NCBI GenBank assembly: GCA_029379385.1
Contig: CM055606.1
Coordinates: 16,889,142 to 16,953,141, forward strand
Source of the DNA: Quillaja saponaria
Taxonomy: Eukaryota; Streptophyta; Magnoliopsida; Fabales; Quillajaceae
DNA: 64,000 nt
Reading direction: 5' to 3'
Shown here: positions 49,172 through 64,000 of the stretch, piece after piece
Position numbering within the stretch: the first letter of the stretch is position 1
Layout of the letters: every line of letters starts with the position of its first letter
Position numbers and translations under genes: made by a program
The notes under the pieces: generated by a model
What the model was told of the DNA's origin: nothing
The model's database searches: none
Seen by the model: only the letters and a program-made list of their open reading frames with translations

Positions 49172-52100
49172 TCAAAAAGGAGCCTCAAGTGATTCATCCC
49201 AGACATCCCCACTTGCATTTGAAGCATCTTCACCATCTTCTTCCATAGAAAGCCTAATATACTCCCTATGTGCAAAACGATCCCACTCTGTCAGAGTCGG
49301 ATCCTCACGTTCCTAACAGAATATCAGTATTTTTATCAGAAATGAGCACAAACTGGCACTACTCAAAACTTAACAGTGAGGTTAAATGAGACCCGGAAAA
49401 CTTGCTTTTACCTGACGAATAAGAAATGGATCGCGGGTTTCAAAAGCAATAAACTTGTTGAGATTGAAAAGGATGTTGAAAACAGTTCCAGAAAGTTTGC
49501 AGCCTTTCAAGTCCTGTAATGTGATGTAACCCTCATTCTGAAAACAAAATTTATCAGCACAACAACAACTACTGCAGGAAACTTAAATCAAATGGAACAG
49601 AAAAGTCAAAGTTAAGAATTACGATCAAAGTAATTACCTTTGGTCCAATCATGTCAACAATCTGACATAAGATATCTTCAAAAAGCACTGGCTCTTGGGC
49701 CATGCATTCCATCCGATGTAACTGCTCCTCATAAAAGAACAGCATTTCATTTCGAGTAAGCACTCCATTTCCATCCAAATCAATGCATTTGAACCTATAA
49801 AAATATGAATAATCACAAGCCTTCTATTTTTAAATCTAGCTATTTAGAAAAACGACCAAACTGTTATTAGAGAAACTTTAATAAATTTATTATTAACCTT
49901 ATAAGCATGATAAGTGAGTTTGCAACACTGTTTTTGGTGCTTCAATGGGATCTTATCAATATAAATGTAGTATAAGCACTCACAAAAAGCACCACCAAAG
50001 TTTTAGAGAAAAAACAATGTCCATACATCACCCATGAAAGGTATTAACATTGAAGATAGTTATAAAGCTGCAAAACTTTTTCCCTCATGGTATGTTATCA
50101 ATTTTGAAATTGAAATGGGTAGTCTTTTCAGTTCTGCCTTTTTCCGCATGTTTATGTTAGTAAACCAACAAAAAAAAAAATGACAGGCTGCATTTAACAC
50201 TCATGCATGCGTTACTTCTTTTAGATACTAATGATGCTCGTAATGTTTCTTGTTTATATCCAAAATATTCAATTCCCAACAACTTATGCCAGTTGCTGAG
50301 AAGGTTTATAGGAGATGCTAGACCGAAACAAACAGAGTTTGTTTCTTTTTCTGTTAAGACTAACAGAATTCATTGATTTTTTATTAATATTTGAACAAAA
50401 CTCCTATGGAAGGTGGTGACTGATAACGGAGAAAAAATACAGGGTAAAATGATTTAATTCAAACCACAAAGTGGCATAGTGTTATCAGACTAACCAGTAA
50501 GCACGGGGTGAAGTGATTTTTGCTGAAAATATATTATGTAGAAAACTTCCCATCTGCCTCAACCTCTTCAATCTCCCTTTTTTTTCCCACTTCTGAACAA
50601 AACTGCTTTTGCTTTTCCTCCCTCCAACTAAATAATGAAAACATACTTTCTTCCCTCACTTTTCTTTCCCCACTTTTTTCTCCACTTAGTCATAACCAAG
50701 CATTGAGTGAATCATGTAAAAGATAATACCACGACTATGAAGAACCTACTAAGAATTGAACAAAGCCCAACTTTCTTTCCCAATATTCAGATGGGAAGGA
50801 AATATAAATCAACAGAGACTGTATCTAATTTTTTGGGCTGTAAAATCTAAATTTGTTTTGTCTCTTTCAAAATAATTCCACATATCAGCAGAATGATGCA
50901 CCATTGATTCAGAGATGCTAAAAGAACCCCAATATTTGAGTAAGTGAGAAAACATACCAGTACTCTAGACTAGGTTCAGATGACTTGTCCTCTTCTGCAA
51001 GCATGAAGTAAACAAAATCTTCATATCCCATCTTCCCTTCAACCTTGCTAGTAAATTTCCTTGGCGCCTGTGAGCAATTATAAGCATAAATGACTTGAAA
51101 AGATACCTTATTTAATTAGTATTGAAGATTTTCATTTCCTACAGCAGCTTGAAATTCAAGGAAAAACTATTTAATGAATTACAGGAAAACCTGAGAAAAT
51201 ATTCTATCAACAATCCGGTAGGTCAGTGCATGGTTTCCATATCTAATAAGATTTTCTCTATCGATGAAAAAATCATGATCTGTGTCAAGCTCCCAAAATT
51301 TGCAATATATCACGTAGAAGTGCTCGTAAGAGAAGTACCTGAGATATGTAAAAACATGAAAAACAAAAATGATCTCAATATAATATTACAGTGAGAATAA
51401 CAAGAAATGGTAAAAATCAATCATGGGCTCTCTTCATTGTTGGGAATAAAAAGTGCACTAAAATGTTTTTTTTTTTTTTTTTTTGTTGGAGGGGGGGTTT
51501 GGGGGAAAGAAGGGAGAAAGATGATGGATATCAATAAAAAGTTTCACAAAGACCACAAAAATGAATGAGTTTATAATAAAAAGGTATGGTATAAACTAGC
51601 AGATCAAAGAACTAGGTTAAAGAATACGGCTCATTAGCATAGTTGTCAAATCGTGAATCGCAATGAATCCTATGATTCAGTTATTTTTTTTAAATGTGGA
51701 AAGTAATAAATAAACATGTTAAAGAACAAAATATATTGAAAAATAATTGATCTTGGCACATATATCCAACATAATTACAATAAATACTACATGATGAGAA
51801 CAAAAAGAGTTTCATTAATCAATATTCTTTGGTCATCTCACAAGTTTACCAACAAAACACCTCTAGCAAGTGTTAGGTTTCTAAAATCAAAAGAAGATAA
51901 GTAGATGATCATAAAAATTAAAATCGTCATTTATTTCTTTCTAACTTATAACTAAACGATAAAGAACTAGTTATTTAATGATTAAGATCCGATAAAAAAG
52001 CTTTATGCATTTTCTTCCTTTTACCCACACACAAACAAAATAATAAGTTTTTGATTATTTCACTTCGTAAAGCATAGAAAAAACGTAGAAAGGGTTTTTT

Positions 52101-55100
52101 TGCCCATAACTAAAAAGCAAACAAAAAACCGACAACCAAAAAGCAAACAATAAAAGAAGAGATATGAATCACAGCTGCCACAGAGACGAGAGGTAGCACT
52201 GCAGAGAAGTGAAGAAGTGGATCAACGGCTCTGTTATCAGTCGAACAGAGCAGAAGAGGACTTCGCAACATGTCACAGAGAAATTTTTAAGCTCGGAAAC
52301 TTGCAATGAGGAAGTTTGGACTTCTGCAACTTGCGATTTGTGATTTTTGTCTTCCAGATCCCAAAAAACTCAACCCGCCCAAATTGATTATTCAGAATAG
52401 AGAATCGACTATGTATCAACAATTCAATACAATTCTATGTTTCAACTTCAAGAATCACAATTCAGGCTTCGATTCTTTCATTTCAGCGATTCGAATGGAC
52501 AGACCATTGAATCGTATCATATGATACGTGTCATACAATTATGACAATCATTAGCACTGAATAAACCACAAGAACAAAAGGAATCAAAGTTGCTATGAAC
52601 CGGCCTCAATTTTCTTGGCAAAACTGTTACTCCATGGGTCTCCTAGAGTACTATCAACAAAACACAAACTATGGAATTCCTTTCAGCAGAAAGCCAATTA
52701 TTGACTTTTGTGAATTTTTCGGCGGATGAGCTTACCTCAGAACTTTGTTAATATCATCTTCATCATCCACATGCTGCATGGCAGCAATTAGGTTTCCTCT
52801 TTTTAATTCTCTGAGTGTAAGTCGACCATTACCTGATCGATTCATGTAGTAGAATATCCTATATATGACAGTTTCAGCTGTCAATTGCAAAATAAGTAAA
52901 ACTCAGTGAGTAATAAACAAAAATATTAAATCCAGAAACGCATTACAGTGACTAAACCATATTTGTTCACACCCTTCAGTCATTACCAACACATTTAAGT
53001 AAACAACATTCAAATTGTTGAATTCCAATACACAGGTGATTATGCTATCCAAATTTTTTCAAGGCTGTAAAACACGACTAGCCAAATCCTATAAATCCTC
53101 ATGGAAAATGTTCCACACTACATCAATTGCTGTCCACACCATTTCGGTGGCACAGCAGACTACAAGATCCATCCGTGTAGTAACATGATATAATAAAGGT
53201 ACATGGAAAATACTCAAGTAGTATGACCATACTGTATCTTTCCTGAAATTCGGGTGTGCTTTGCAAAAATTCCAACCCAGGATGAGTTGCCAAAAGTTCA
53301 CGTAAGACAGGTTTGAAATCATCCTGCATCCAAAACAGGACAAACAAACACAACCTTAATTACCTCAGATTCACACTATTGTTACAGTTCCCAAAGCAAA
53401 ATCCACAAGCAAGTTCCATGTGAAATGACACATGCAGAGGTTTCGTATAGCAAGATCATTGAGGAGAACAGGTATGATGTTAATGACATGGAACAGACCT
53501 GAACAAGATATATTTGATCTGGCTGCTTCAGTATATTATAAATTTGTGTAGCTAAGTCCATTGTTAACATGTTGCTTTGGATCCAATAGTCAATGAATTG
53601 GTCCCTACAATATGAAAAAATTCATATTAATCCAACAGGAAGCAGCAATACAACTTGCCAGAGACATTTTCTTAATCAATCTAGGCATCAGCATCTAATT
53701 CGTGGTCATATGAATGGATGCAGCACAGAAAGCGTACCCCCCTCCCCCCCAGAGAAAAATAAAAGTGCACGTGTAAAAGTGATGAAGATTGAAGAAGCAA
53801 TAATCCTGTACAAATTATATACCTTGTTATTGAACCAGTGAAAGTCAACATCAATCTTCCTGAAAAGAGCAGTGGACAAAAATGAAGGCAGTTGGCAGAT
53901 TTCCTTTGTGACTGACTTAAATTCTGCAAACAGAAAATCATAAAGGTTCCCGCAAATAAGAAAATTTTTATGACAGGAATAAAGAACTCATTTAAGTCAT
54001 ACATAGATTATTCTCACCATGTAATTGCAGTCCATCCAAGTGACCATAAAAATGATGATCAAGTTTAAACAGGCACTGTTCTTTTATTTCGTTTGGAGGT
54101 GGCCGGCCGTTTTTAAAGTAGAACTGTGAGCGTTTGAAAAATATAGTTAAAATTTAAGACCCCCTATAGGGAAGTGTGTAAGTACAGAATCAGTATTTAC
54201 ATGAAAAAGGTAAAGTAACAGTTCTATAATAAGCCTTGAAAGAAAAAATACCTGGGGAATGAGTTCTCGTACTGGATCACTAACTAACTTCAGTGGCGAA
54301 CCTAAAGAAGAAGGACTAAGTCTCTGTTTCATAGTGCGGGGGGAACCAGATGAACTGCGCGGTGAAAGCGGAGGTGTACTTCCAGTAGAGAATGTTGAAG
54401 GTAGTGAATTGCTCAAAGACATATTTATACTTGTCCCGGGTGCACTCAAAGAAGCACCTGCCTTAGCATCAGCAAGCAAAGATTTCACCTGTGTATGTAA
54501 CAATAAATATATAGTGTTCTTTCAAAAGGGACAAACAGTAGATTAATTTAACAGGAAAGAAAAATGGAATGCTGCAGAAAAAATTGTAACTACCACAATT
54601 TAACATATCAAAGCACCATGTGACATATCTACCACATGTCCACATCTCTTTCTTGCATCGAAAAATATGTTCATTGAGGATAACTTTATTATTGGTTGTT
54701 ATGGATGTTACCTTAAATGCAGATAAAAACTTGCAGATATAGAACTACAATAAACAGGATGAGCAAAATGATAAGTTGAAGTGCACACGTGGAAATGGAT
54801 CACATAGAACAATCCAAGGAGGTCAGATACACAGCCATAAATTTTGGGAAAGAAAACAGAAAAAATAATTTGAAAGCTGATCAAAACCAAGACAACAACA
54901 ATAAAGATACAAGCCTTGTCTTGCATATATCAATTTGAATTAAACTCAATTGAGTTTACTATCATTTTTCTGATTAAAGCATCCTTGAAAGACCAGCCAT
55001 TGTCCTTTTGGAACCATGTTCTAGTCATTCTTATTAATTTAAACTTCCCATTTTAAAATGAAATAAAATCTAGCAGGATCAACCTTTAATTGTAGTGAAT

Positions 55101-58100
55101 TCTCTTATATGTAGCATCTTTCCTCCCTGAACACTCATAACTATTCAATCAACATAAACGATATAATTTGTAGCCACCATTCAATCAAAGATATGCCCCA
55201 TTGGTAACTTGTATAAATGGAACTCATGTTCACGGTCTACCATGTGTAACACGTGTTCTGGCACAATTAGGGAAATTTGACTTCATTTATGTAAAAACAA
55301 TTCCAAGTTATTGTAGCCAATTCATTTAACCGTGTTATGCTTTATCTAGCCAAGTATCCATATATGATTTCTTAACCAGTACACTTTGTCTCAGACTCAT
55401 TTGGCCATAAAACAGTCCATAAATATGAAGCACATGCCACCAATGCATTTCCCTTTCCTTCTCTCTTGTGCAGGCTCTCCTTTCTATCTCTTTTCCAAAC
55501 TCCAGCCATTCAGGGCCTACCTCTAGCTTCTCTCGGCAATTACAGGGAATTATGTCACGAGCCCTGTCATTAACTCATGCAGGTAGCTTCAGTTAATCTA
55601 CAGATACTTGTGATCACCAAAATATTTTCGCAACTCAATTTCTCTTTTTTCTTTTCTTTTATTTCTATATTATGATACCCCCTTCATAAATAACAATCAT
55701 AAGCATAAATCCCATTTATCTACCACTAATTGAGCTGAACTCAATCAGATAATGTAACAATTGAAAGTCCAGTCCTTCACAGCAACACTGATGCAGCCAG
55801 GAATTCTTTTAAAATAGGTTATATATTATTTTAGGGTGAGTGTATTTTTGACGGTTTATGTGTGTGGAAATAACGGCGGATGCATGGGAATGGTGGATTT
55901 GGGGAGTGGAGGAGTCCACCTCCTTTGACAGATCTGAATATCAAGATCTGATCCTAAGATTGAAGTTCTAGAATCTCACCATGATTGTTTAGAGAAACAA
56001 AGTCTTCATTACTTGCTTGATAATACATAGACTGAACCTTGTTATAAGCTAACTACGTTCTCCATCACTAACCTAGGTACTAGAACGTACTAGACTCTTT
56101 AAATGACGTTACTTGACATTTGAATGACTCTTTAATGACTTTGACTGGCTTCCAGATAACAAAACCAATTACTTTGACTGCACAAAACAAGTGACACTCT
56201 AATTGACTCTTGGAACTTACAAATTGCATGACTAACGCACTAACAGTAAGTGTATATTCTGAAAATTCAAAATAATAAGTCATGTCGATTTCCTCCATCA
56301 TTCTCCCCGGTTGAAGAAAACTCTGACCTTAAGTTTTGAAGTGCCTTATTATTTCATAGGAAAATCACATGTCTCCAAAGAAAGATGTAGTCCCCCTTCC
56401 CTTTGCAATTTCCAGTAATGTTGAAATTGGAATAGCTGCATTATTTTGTTTTACATTACCAAGCACCACCATGTCTTGTTTTCCAAATAGTGTTTCCTGT
56501 TTTGATTCTAGTTCCTCTTTGAGAGTAGCACCTGCAGCGTTGTCAATTTCTTCAAAGCTCTCCTTCCATTCAACTCATTATGATCATCTGGTTGAACTTT
56601 TTTCACATGCGTGGGAGATGATTTTGGATACCAACTAATAAGAGAAATCATCAAGTGACTTAGTTGCTTCACTAAGTTCTGTAAAAGACTGATCAGCAGT
56701 AGACTTGTCAACCTCAGTGTGTTGAACCTGTGAATTGGTCTCAGCTTGAATTGTTTCCTTTTGAAGTAGTTTGGATTCAGGAACTCATTTAAAAGTTAGT
56801 CTTTTTTTTGTTCCAGCACATCGTTCTGAATTTTCATTCTGTTTCAATTCCTCAGCTTGCTGTTTAATATTATTTACTTGTTGACAGGCCTGTTTTGGGG
56901 CTCTCCTTTGCTGCACTTGCTTTACAGCTTGTGGCTTTACTTCTGCATAGAAGTGCTTGGAGAATCCTTAAGCTTCTGAGATTTGGACTCATAGAGGAAG
57001 TTCCTAAGCTTTATAGTTCGTTCCACATCAATAGCCATCTTAATGAGATCTTCAAGTTTACTGAAACTCATATTGAATATCTCATCTTTAATTTCATTCT
57101 TCAGTCCAAACTTAAATTGAGCCATTACTAATCTCCAGATTTCTCTAGCTCCAGATTTAAAGATAAAGTCCTTAAATTTCCTAGCGTAATCCAAGACTGA
57201 GAGATTACCTTGACGAAAATCAATATACTCAAAGTAAATCTCATCTTGAAATTGTTGCACATGATCTTGTCCTCTCACCATAATATTAGCCACCTCCCAC
57301 TCAGCCAAACTAGGCTTGTAGGATCTCCCACATTGTGAAAACATCATGGGATTGGCTCTGGTACCACACTGATGCAGCCCATGAATTCTTTTTCAAACAG
57401 GTTATTTTATTTTAGGGGAAGAGGGTATTTTCTGATGGTTTAAGGGTGTTAAAATAAGGGTGGATGGGTGGGAATGTTGGATTTTGAGTGTTGGAGGAGT
57501 CCACCTCCTTGGACAGATCTGAAAATCAGAATCTAATCCTAAGATTAAAGTTCTGGAATCTCACCAGAAATGTTTAGAGAGACAAAGTCTTCATTACTTG
57601 CTTGATAATACATAGATTGACCCTTTTACAAACTAACCTACGGACTAGAACATACTAGACTCTTTAAATGACATTACTTGACATTTGAATGACTCTTTAA
57701 TGACTTTGACAGGCTTCTAGATAACAAAATCAATGACTTTGACAGACTTCTACATTTAGAAAACAAGTGACACTGTAATTGACTCTTGGAACTTACAAAT
57801 TGACTGACTAGCCCACTAACAATTGGAGTATATTCTGAAAATTCAAGACAAATAAAAGTCATGTTGATTTTCTTCATCAAACATGCAACTTGCAAATCAT
57901 GTTTAATAGGAAGCAACTATGTTAAAGACACACATATCCACACCATTATAAAATGAGTAGAGGAGAAAATATCTCATAATATTTTTTTAGTCTCGTGAAG
58001 ATGTCAAGTATCAATCAACTCTAAATCCCATGTAGATGTCTAAAGTTAAAAATGTGGTCCTTCTACAACTTAGCCTAAAACAATTGACACCCAAAAGCAT

Positions 58101-58652
58101 AAAGTAGTTACCAAAACCTATTAAAAGATAGTTGGAAGTTAAACATGAGTTTACAAATTTTCTTTTTTCTCACTGGGATCCCATTGTGGATCAAAGATAT
58201 GAAATGTTTGAAGTATATACAGTCTGCAGTAACTATATCATGATAAAATAGGTACTTCGGCTAGCAATCATCAAGACATTGAATAATCCTCGGTAAAAAA
58301 AAAAAAAAAAAAGATATTGAATATATTCATTATTACTCATATGATAAAGCAATGTTTGCCAAGCATACTACTACATGGTAAAACTATAATTCCTCTTTGC
58401 ATCACTCACATAGACAACCGTATAAACAGTTCCGCGACACTAAAATAGCCAAAATCATCCATGAATATTAGTTGTTTTTATCAATAAATAGTTGGATCAA
58501 CTACATACCAATCGATTAGTATCTGGAAGTGAAAGCCACTGTGCAAACAGCTCTTCCGCAACACTTGATTTCAGCACCAAAGGTGACAACTCCGTAAGCT
58601 GAATCATATCTGGGTCTAACGACGCCATGTCTCCAGTTACCTCTATATCCAT
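49172..58652 (-). CDS. PP2A regulatory subunit B'' (alpha/beta type), one frameshift in exon 4
   Basis: Regulatory subunit that directs PP2A to its substrates and binds calcium through EF-hands. Twelve exons in transcript order: 58652-58509, 54488-54252, 54123-54018, 53923-53823, 53604-53499, 53323-53233, 52877-52736, 51338-51191, 51067-50958, 49794-49638, 49537-49412 and 49312-49172. The product would be 535 aa, normal for this subgroup. Signatures include [20 protein letters not shown], the Ser-rich [37 protein letters not shown] and two EF loops ([12 protein letters not shown] about 330; [12 protein letters not shown] about 400), ending [12 protein letters not shown]. It is not the FASS/TON2 subgroup. 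Exon 4 has one extra base in a short T run (53841-53843), so VDFTGSITR is broken before the junction to DQFIDYWI. Intron 1 is 4 kb and holds an LTR retrotransposon. Confidence 0.92.
51640..52560. mobile_element. Possible non-autonomous DNA transposon in PP2A B'' intron 7
   Basis: The segment has a different composition from the surrounding intron. It is bounded by loosely inverted ends (AGTTGTCAAATCGTGAATCG at left; CGTGTCATACAATTATGACA at right). It is rich in ATTC/GAATC motifs at both ends. No transposase is visible. The exact boundaries and target-site duplication are unclear. Confidence 0.3.
55789..56300 (-). repeat. 3' LTR
   Basis: 512-bp copy of the LTR, matching 57370-57879 across its length (for example GGAGGAGTCCACCTCC on the forward strand in both). 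Confidence 0.75.
56785..57347 (-). pseudogene. Retrotransposon gag-like ORF, frameshifted
   Basis: An open frame from 57347 to 56937 reads as a Ty3/gypsy-type gag core: [32 protein letters not shown] (the F-xL-QG-SV-Y pattern), RKFKDF and [14 protein letters not shown] net -1 shift near 56937 then leads into a second open stretch ([17 protein letters not shown]) ending at 56785. No CCHC knuckle is seen. Part of the 2.1-kb LTR element. Confidence 0.65.
57370..57879 (-). repeat. 5' LTR
   Basis: 510-bp LTR copy upstream of the primer-binding site and gag. Confidence 0.75.
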
Positions 58653-60537
58653 CACAACCAAATTTTCTCCCTCATATAATCCTCAAAATCATTTCTTTTC
58701 AACAAAACCCTAGAACCCAATTCCCATTAAACTCTTCTTATATAAATTTTCGTTATGCTTAACAAACCCAATTCAAAATTCAACAACTACAGCAACGAAA
58801 CCAAAGATACAGGTAGCACCTTATTCTATGACGACCCAATAAAAAGTCTGTCTTCCTTCATTCAAATACTTCGACCAACGATTACAAGCCAGAAAACGAA
58901 GGACAACAAATCCCTAAGCATATGTAACTTGAACAAAAACAGACACTGATATTGGAATTAAGCAGCGGGACAAGTTTCAAAAGAGAGAGAGTAAATCAGA
59001 GGCTTTGGCAATCATTTGTGTGTGGAATAAGTTTTGACACTTTAGCTTTTCACTACAAGGAAATGAAAAGAAAAAAGAGAGAGTGGTTCGCCTGCTAGAC
59101 TAGAAAGTCAGGTCCTACTGACTCAGAGATAAAAGCCAAGGAAGTAAGTCATAGGCACGCACTGTACCAACTGAAACTGCCGAGAGTCTGAGTCTCAGAC
59201 TCAGACTCAGACTGAGGGTAGTAGCGGATAGGCCGGTAACACCAGGATAGGAATTTCTTCGAGTCAAAACCGAATTATTTTTTATTTAATTTAATTGTGG
59301 TTAAGGGCATATCCCCTACTAATCAAAACAATTTTCTTTTCCATTTTGGAAAACAATAAGCACTAATTGTCAAATGGATATTTCAACTGAAAAAGACATT
59401 GGTTTAAACTAGTCAACTACAATATTTCTAACTTGTAAATTGGTACACAAGTCAATTCACTTGACAAAATTTATATAATCGCTGAAATAAAATTATAACA
59501 CATTAATTAACTTGACTAATTTTGTGAGCATGACTATTTCGTATTTACTACCATTATAAAAACTTTATACACTAACAAATTAATTAAATATTGATTCTAC
59601 ATTGTTAACCTTAAACATAATTTAGAATTAGGTTATCTTTTATATTGTTAACCTTAAACATAATTTTAGATAAATTTTTCTAATGGATGTCCATAAAATA
59701 TTTGTATAACAACTGATAAATATAATATTCTCAAAAAAACATAATAAATATACAATATTTATATCATTTATTATAATAATTAATCATCATTTTAATAATG
59801 CATAATACATAATTCACTATTTTTAAAATATTTTAAATTCTAAAAAATATATTTATTACACTTTATTAACTATCTATTACACATTATGACACTTGTTAGA
59901 TAAAGCCATTTTAGATTTGGGTTATATTTTAAAATTTTCCACAAAAAAATTGATATCAAGGCAAAAGAGGTAATAAACTTCAACTTCAGGTTGACGAAAA
60001 CAAGAAGCAAACATGTCCCTCCTAAGCCAAGTTAGCATATGATAAAATTATATCATCTAAAAATTCTAGCTTGTAATTAACCAACAATTGAACAAAAACA
60101 TTCCCTTTGTGTAATGCACAAATGAATAGTATATGAATGAATATATTCAGCATTCATAAAGGCAGCCAAGCTAAGCTAGAAATGCATATTGATATTAAAA
60201 GATAAGGGTTTCTTCTTTCTCTTTTCCTGAAAAAAGAAAAGGAATTTATTACAAGTATCAGTGTCTTATATATAAACAATTTCCTAAAGTAAGGCAGAAT
60301 TTTCCTTTGGGGATAGAGTCCACGAGAGCAATTAAAATGGCTAGAACTTCTGAAGAGGTATGAGGTGGCTGGAAAGCTTTACCCAGAAACTCCTTTGAGC
60401 TTTAGCAGTGAATGGAGCCAAACATTGACATACCTATACAGAGTAACAAACCACAACATGGAAATCTTGATTGAAACTAGGATGAGGAGATTCTGAGCTT
60501 TGACACAAGCAGTTCCCTTACTAAATGGATTGATCCT
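58653..60537. other. Intergenic: PP2A B'' promoter side and CK1-like 3' flank
   Basis: 58653-59250 is less AT-rich and probably holds the 5' UTR and promoter of the PP2A subunit gene. 59300-60000 is AT-rich, with a 43-bp tandem duplication (ATTGTTAACCTTAAACATAA at 59601 and 59644) and a possible MITE at about 59675-59905 with ends TTTTTCTAA and CTTGTTAGA. 60160-60537 is probably the 3' UTR of the kinase gene. Confidence 0.4.
59184..59216 (+). repeat. CAGACT hexamer repeat with a perfect 9-bp hairpin
   Basis: GAGTCTGAG and CTCAGACTC are exact inverted repeats separated by one T, followed by further CAGACT units. It lies in the 5' flank of the PP2A subunit gene. Confidence 0.8.

Positions 60538-64000
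<3,463 letters not shown>

Larger units (their letters stand above)
55789..57879 (-). mobile_element. Small gag-only LTR retrotransposon (2.1 kb) in PP2A B'' intron 1
   Basis: Two direct repeats, 57370-57879 (5' LTR) and 55789-56300 (3' LTR), each about 510 bp, both beginning TGATG and ending CATCA on the minus strand. Next to the 5' LTR is a primer-binding site TGGTACCAGAGCC (57354-57366, near the initiator-Met tRNA match TGGTATCAGAGCC). A purine tract GGGGAGAA (56301-56308) abuts the 3' LTR. Possible 5-bp target duplication AACAC/AACAT with one mismatch. Only gag-like sequence is inside; no protease, RT or integrase. The LTRs differ at many positions, so insertion is not recent. Confidence 0.8.

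Overview
The window is nuclear DNA from a dicot plant. The genes have many short exons with GT-AG introns, the intergenic DNA is very AT-rich, and every recognisable gene is a plant family: eL14 ribosomal protein, COP1-interacting protein 7, PP2A B'' subunit, plant casein kinase 1-like, and C2H2/EAR zinc fingers. I cannot name the species. From memory, Arabidopsis RPL14B, CIP7 and several CKL genes lie on the same arm of chromosome 4, so the gene set may be an old syntenic block; this needs checking.

Layout. 0-2.1 kb: RPL14 (+), with a telo-box and TATA box just upstream. 3.0-6.2 kb: a long disordered protein with three C-terminal RRM-like domains (-). 6.9-7.4 kb: a decayed RNase H-like retrotransposon fragment. 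7.46-7.81 kb: a 61-aa probably mitochondrial protein (-) with two tandem splice acceptors. 8.2-13.9 kb: gene-poor, with a Helitron-like element that carries a 1.16-kb minisatellite resembling plant telomeric repeats, a small second Helitron-like element and a possible SINE. 13.9-16.2 kb: a PP2C-like protein (+) that has lost the catalytic metal ligands I can check. 17.1-26.2 kb: CIP7 (-), 13 exons, interrupted by eight net +1 frameshifts. 26.6-48 kb: AT-rich, transposon-rich DNA holding two single-finger C2H2/EAR repressor genes (32.9 and 46.3 kb), a decayed Pro/Ser-rich gene (29.2 kb), nested Helitrons and several local duplications. 49.2-58.7 kb: PP2A B'' regulatory subunit (-), 12 exons, with a 2.1-kb gag-only LTR retrotransposon in intron 1 and one +1 frameshift in exon 4. 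60.5 kb to the right edge: the 3' part of a casein kinase 1-like gene (-).

The genes do not form a pathway or operon. CIP7 (light signalling), PP2A B'', CK1-like kinase and the PP2C-like pseudophosphatase are all signalling proteins, but nothing here shows that they act together. The most notable observations are: the uniform +1 frameshifts in CIP7 and PP2A B'' (assembly errors or recent decay); a Helitron insertion at 43.2-44.4 kb whose empty site survives in a duplicated copy at 38.3 kb; the Helitron-borne telomere-like array; the PP2C-like protein without its metal ligands; and the tandem 36-bp alternative acceptor.
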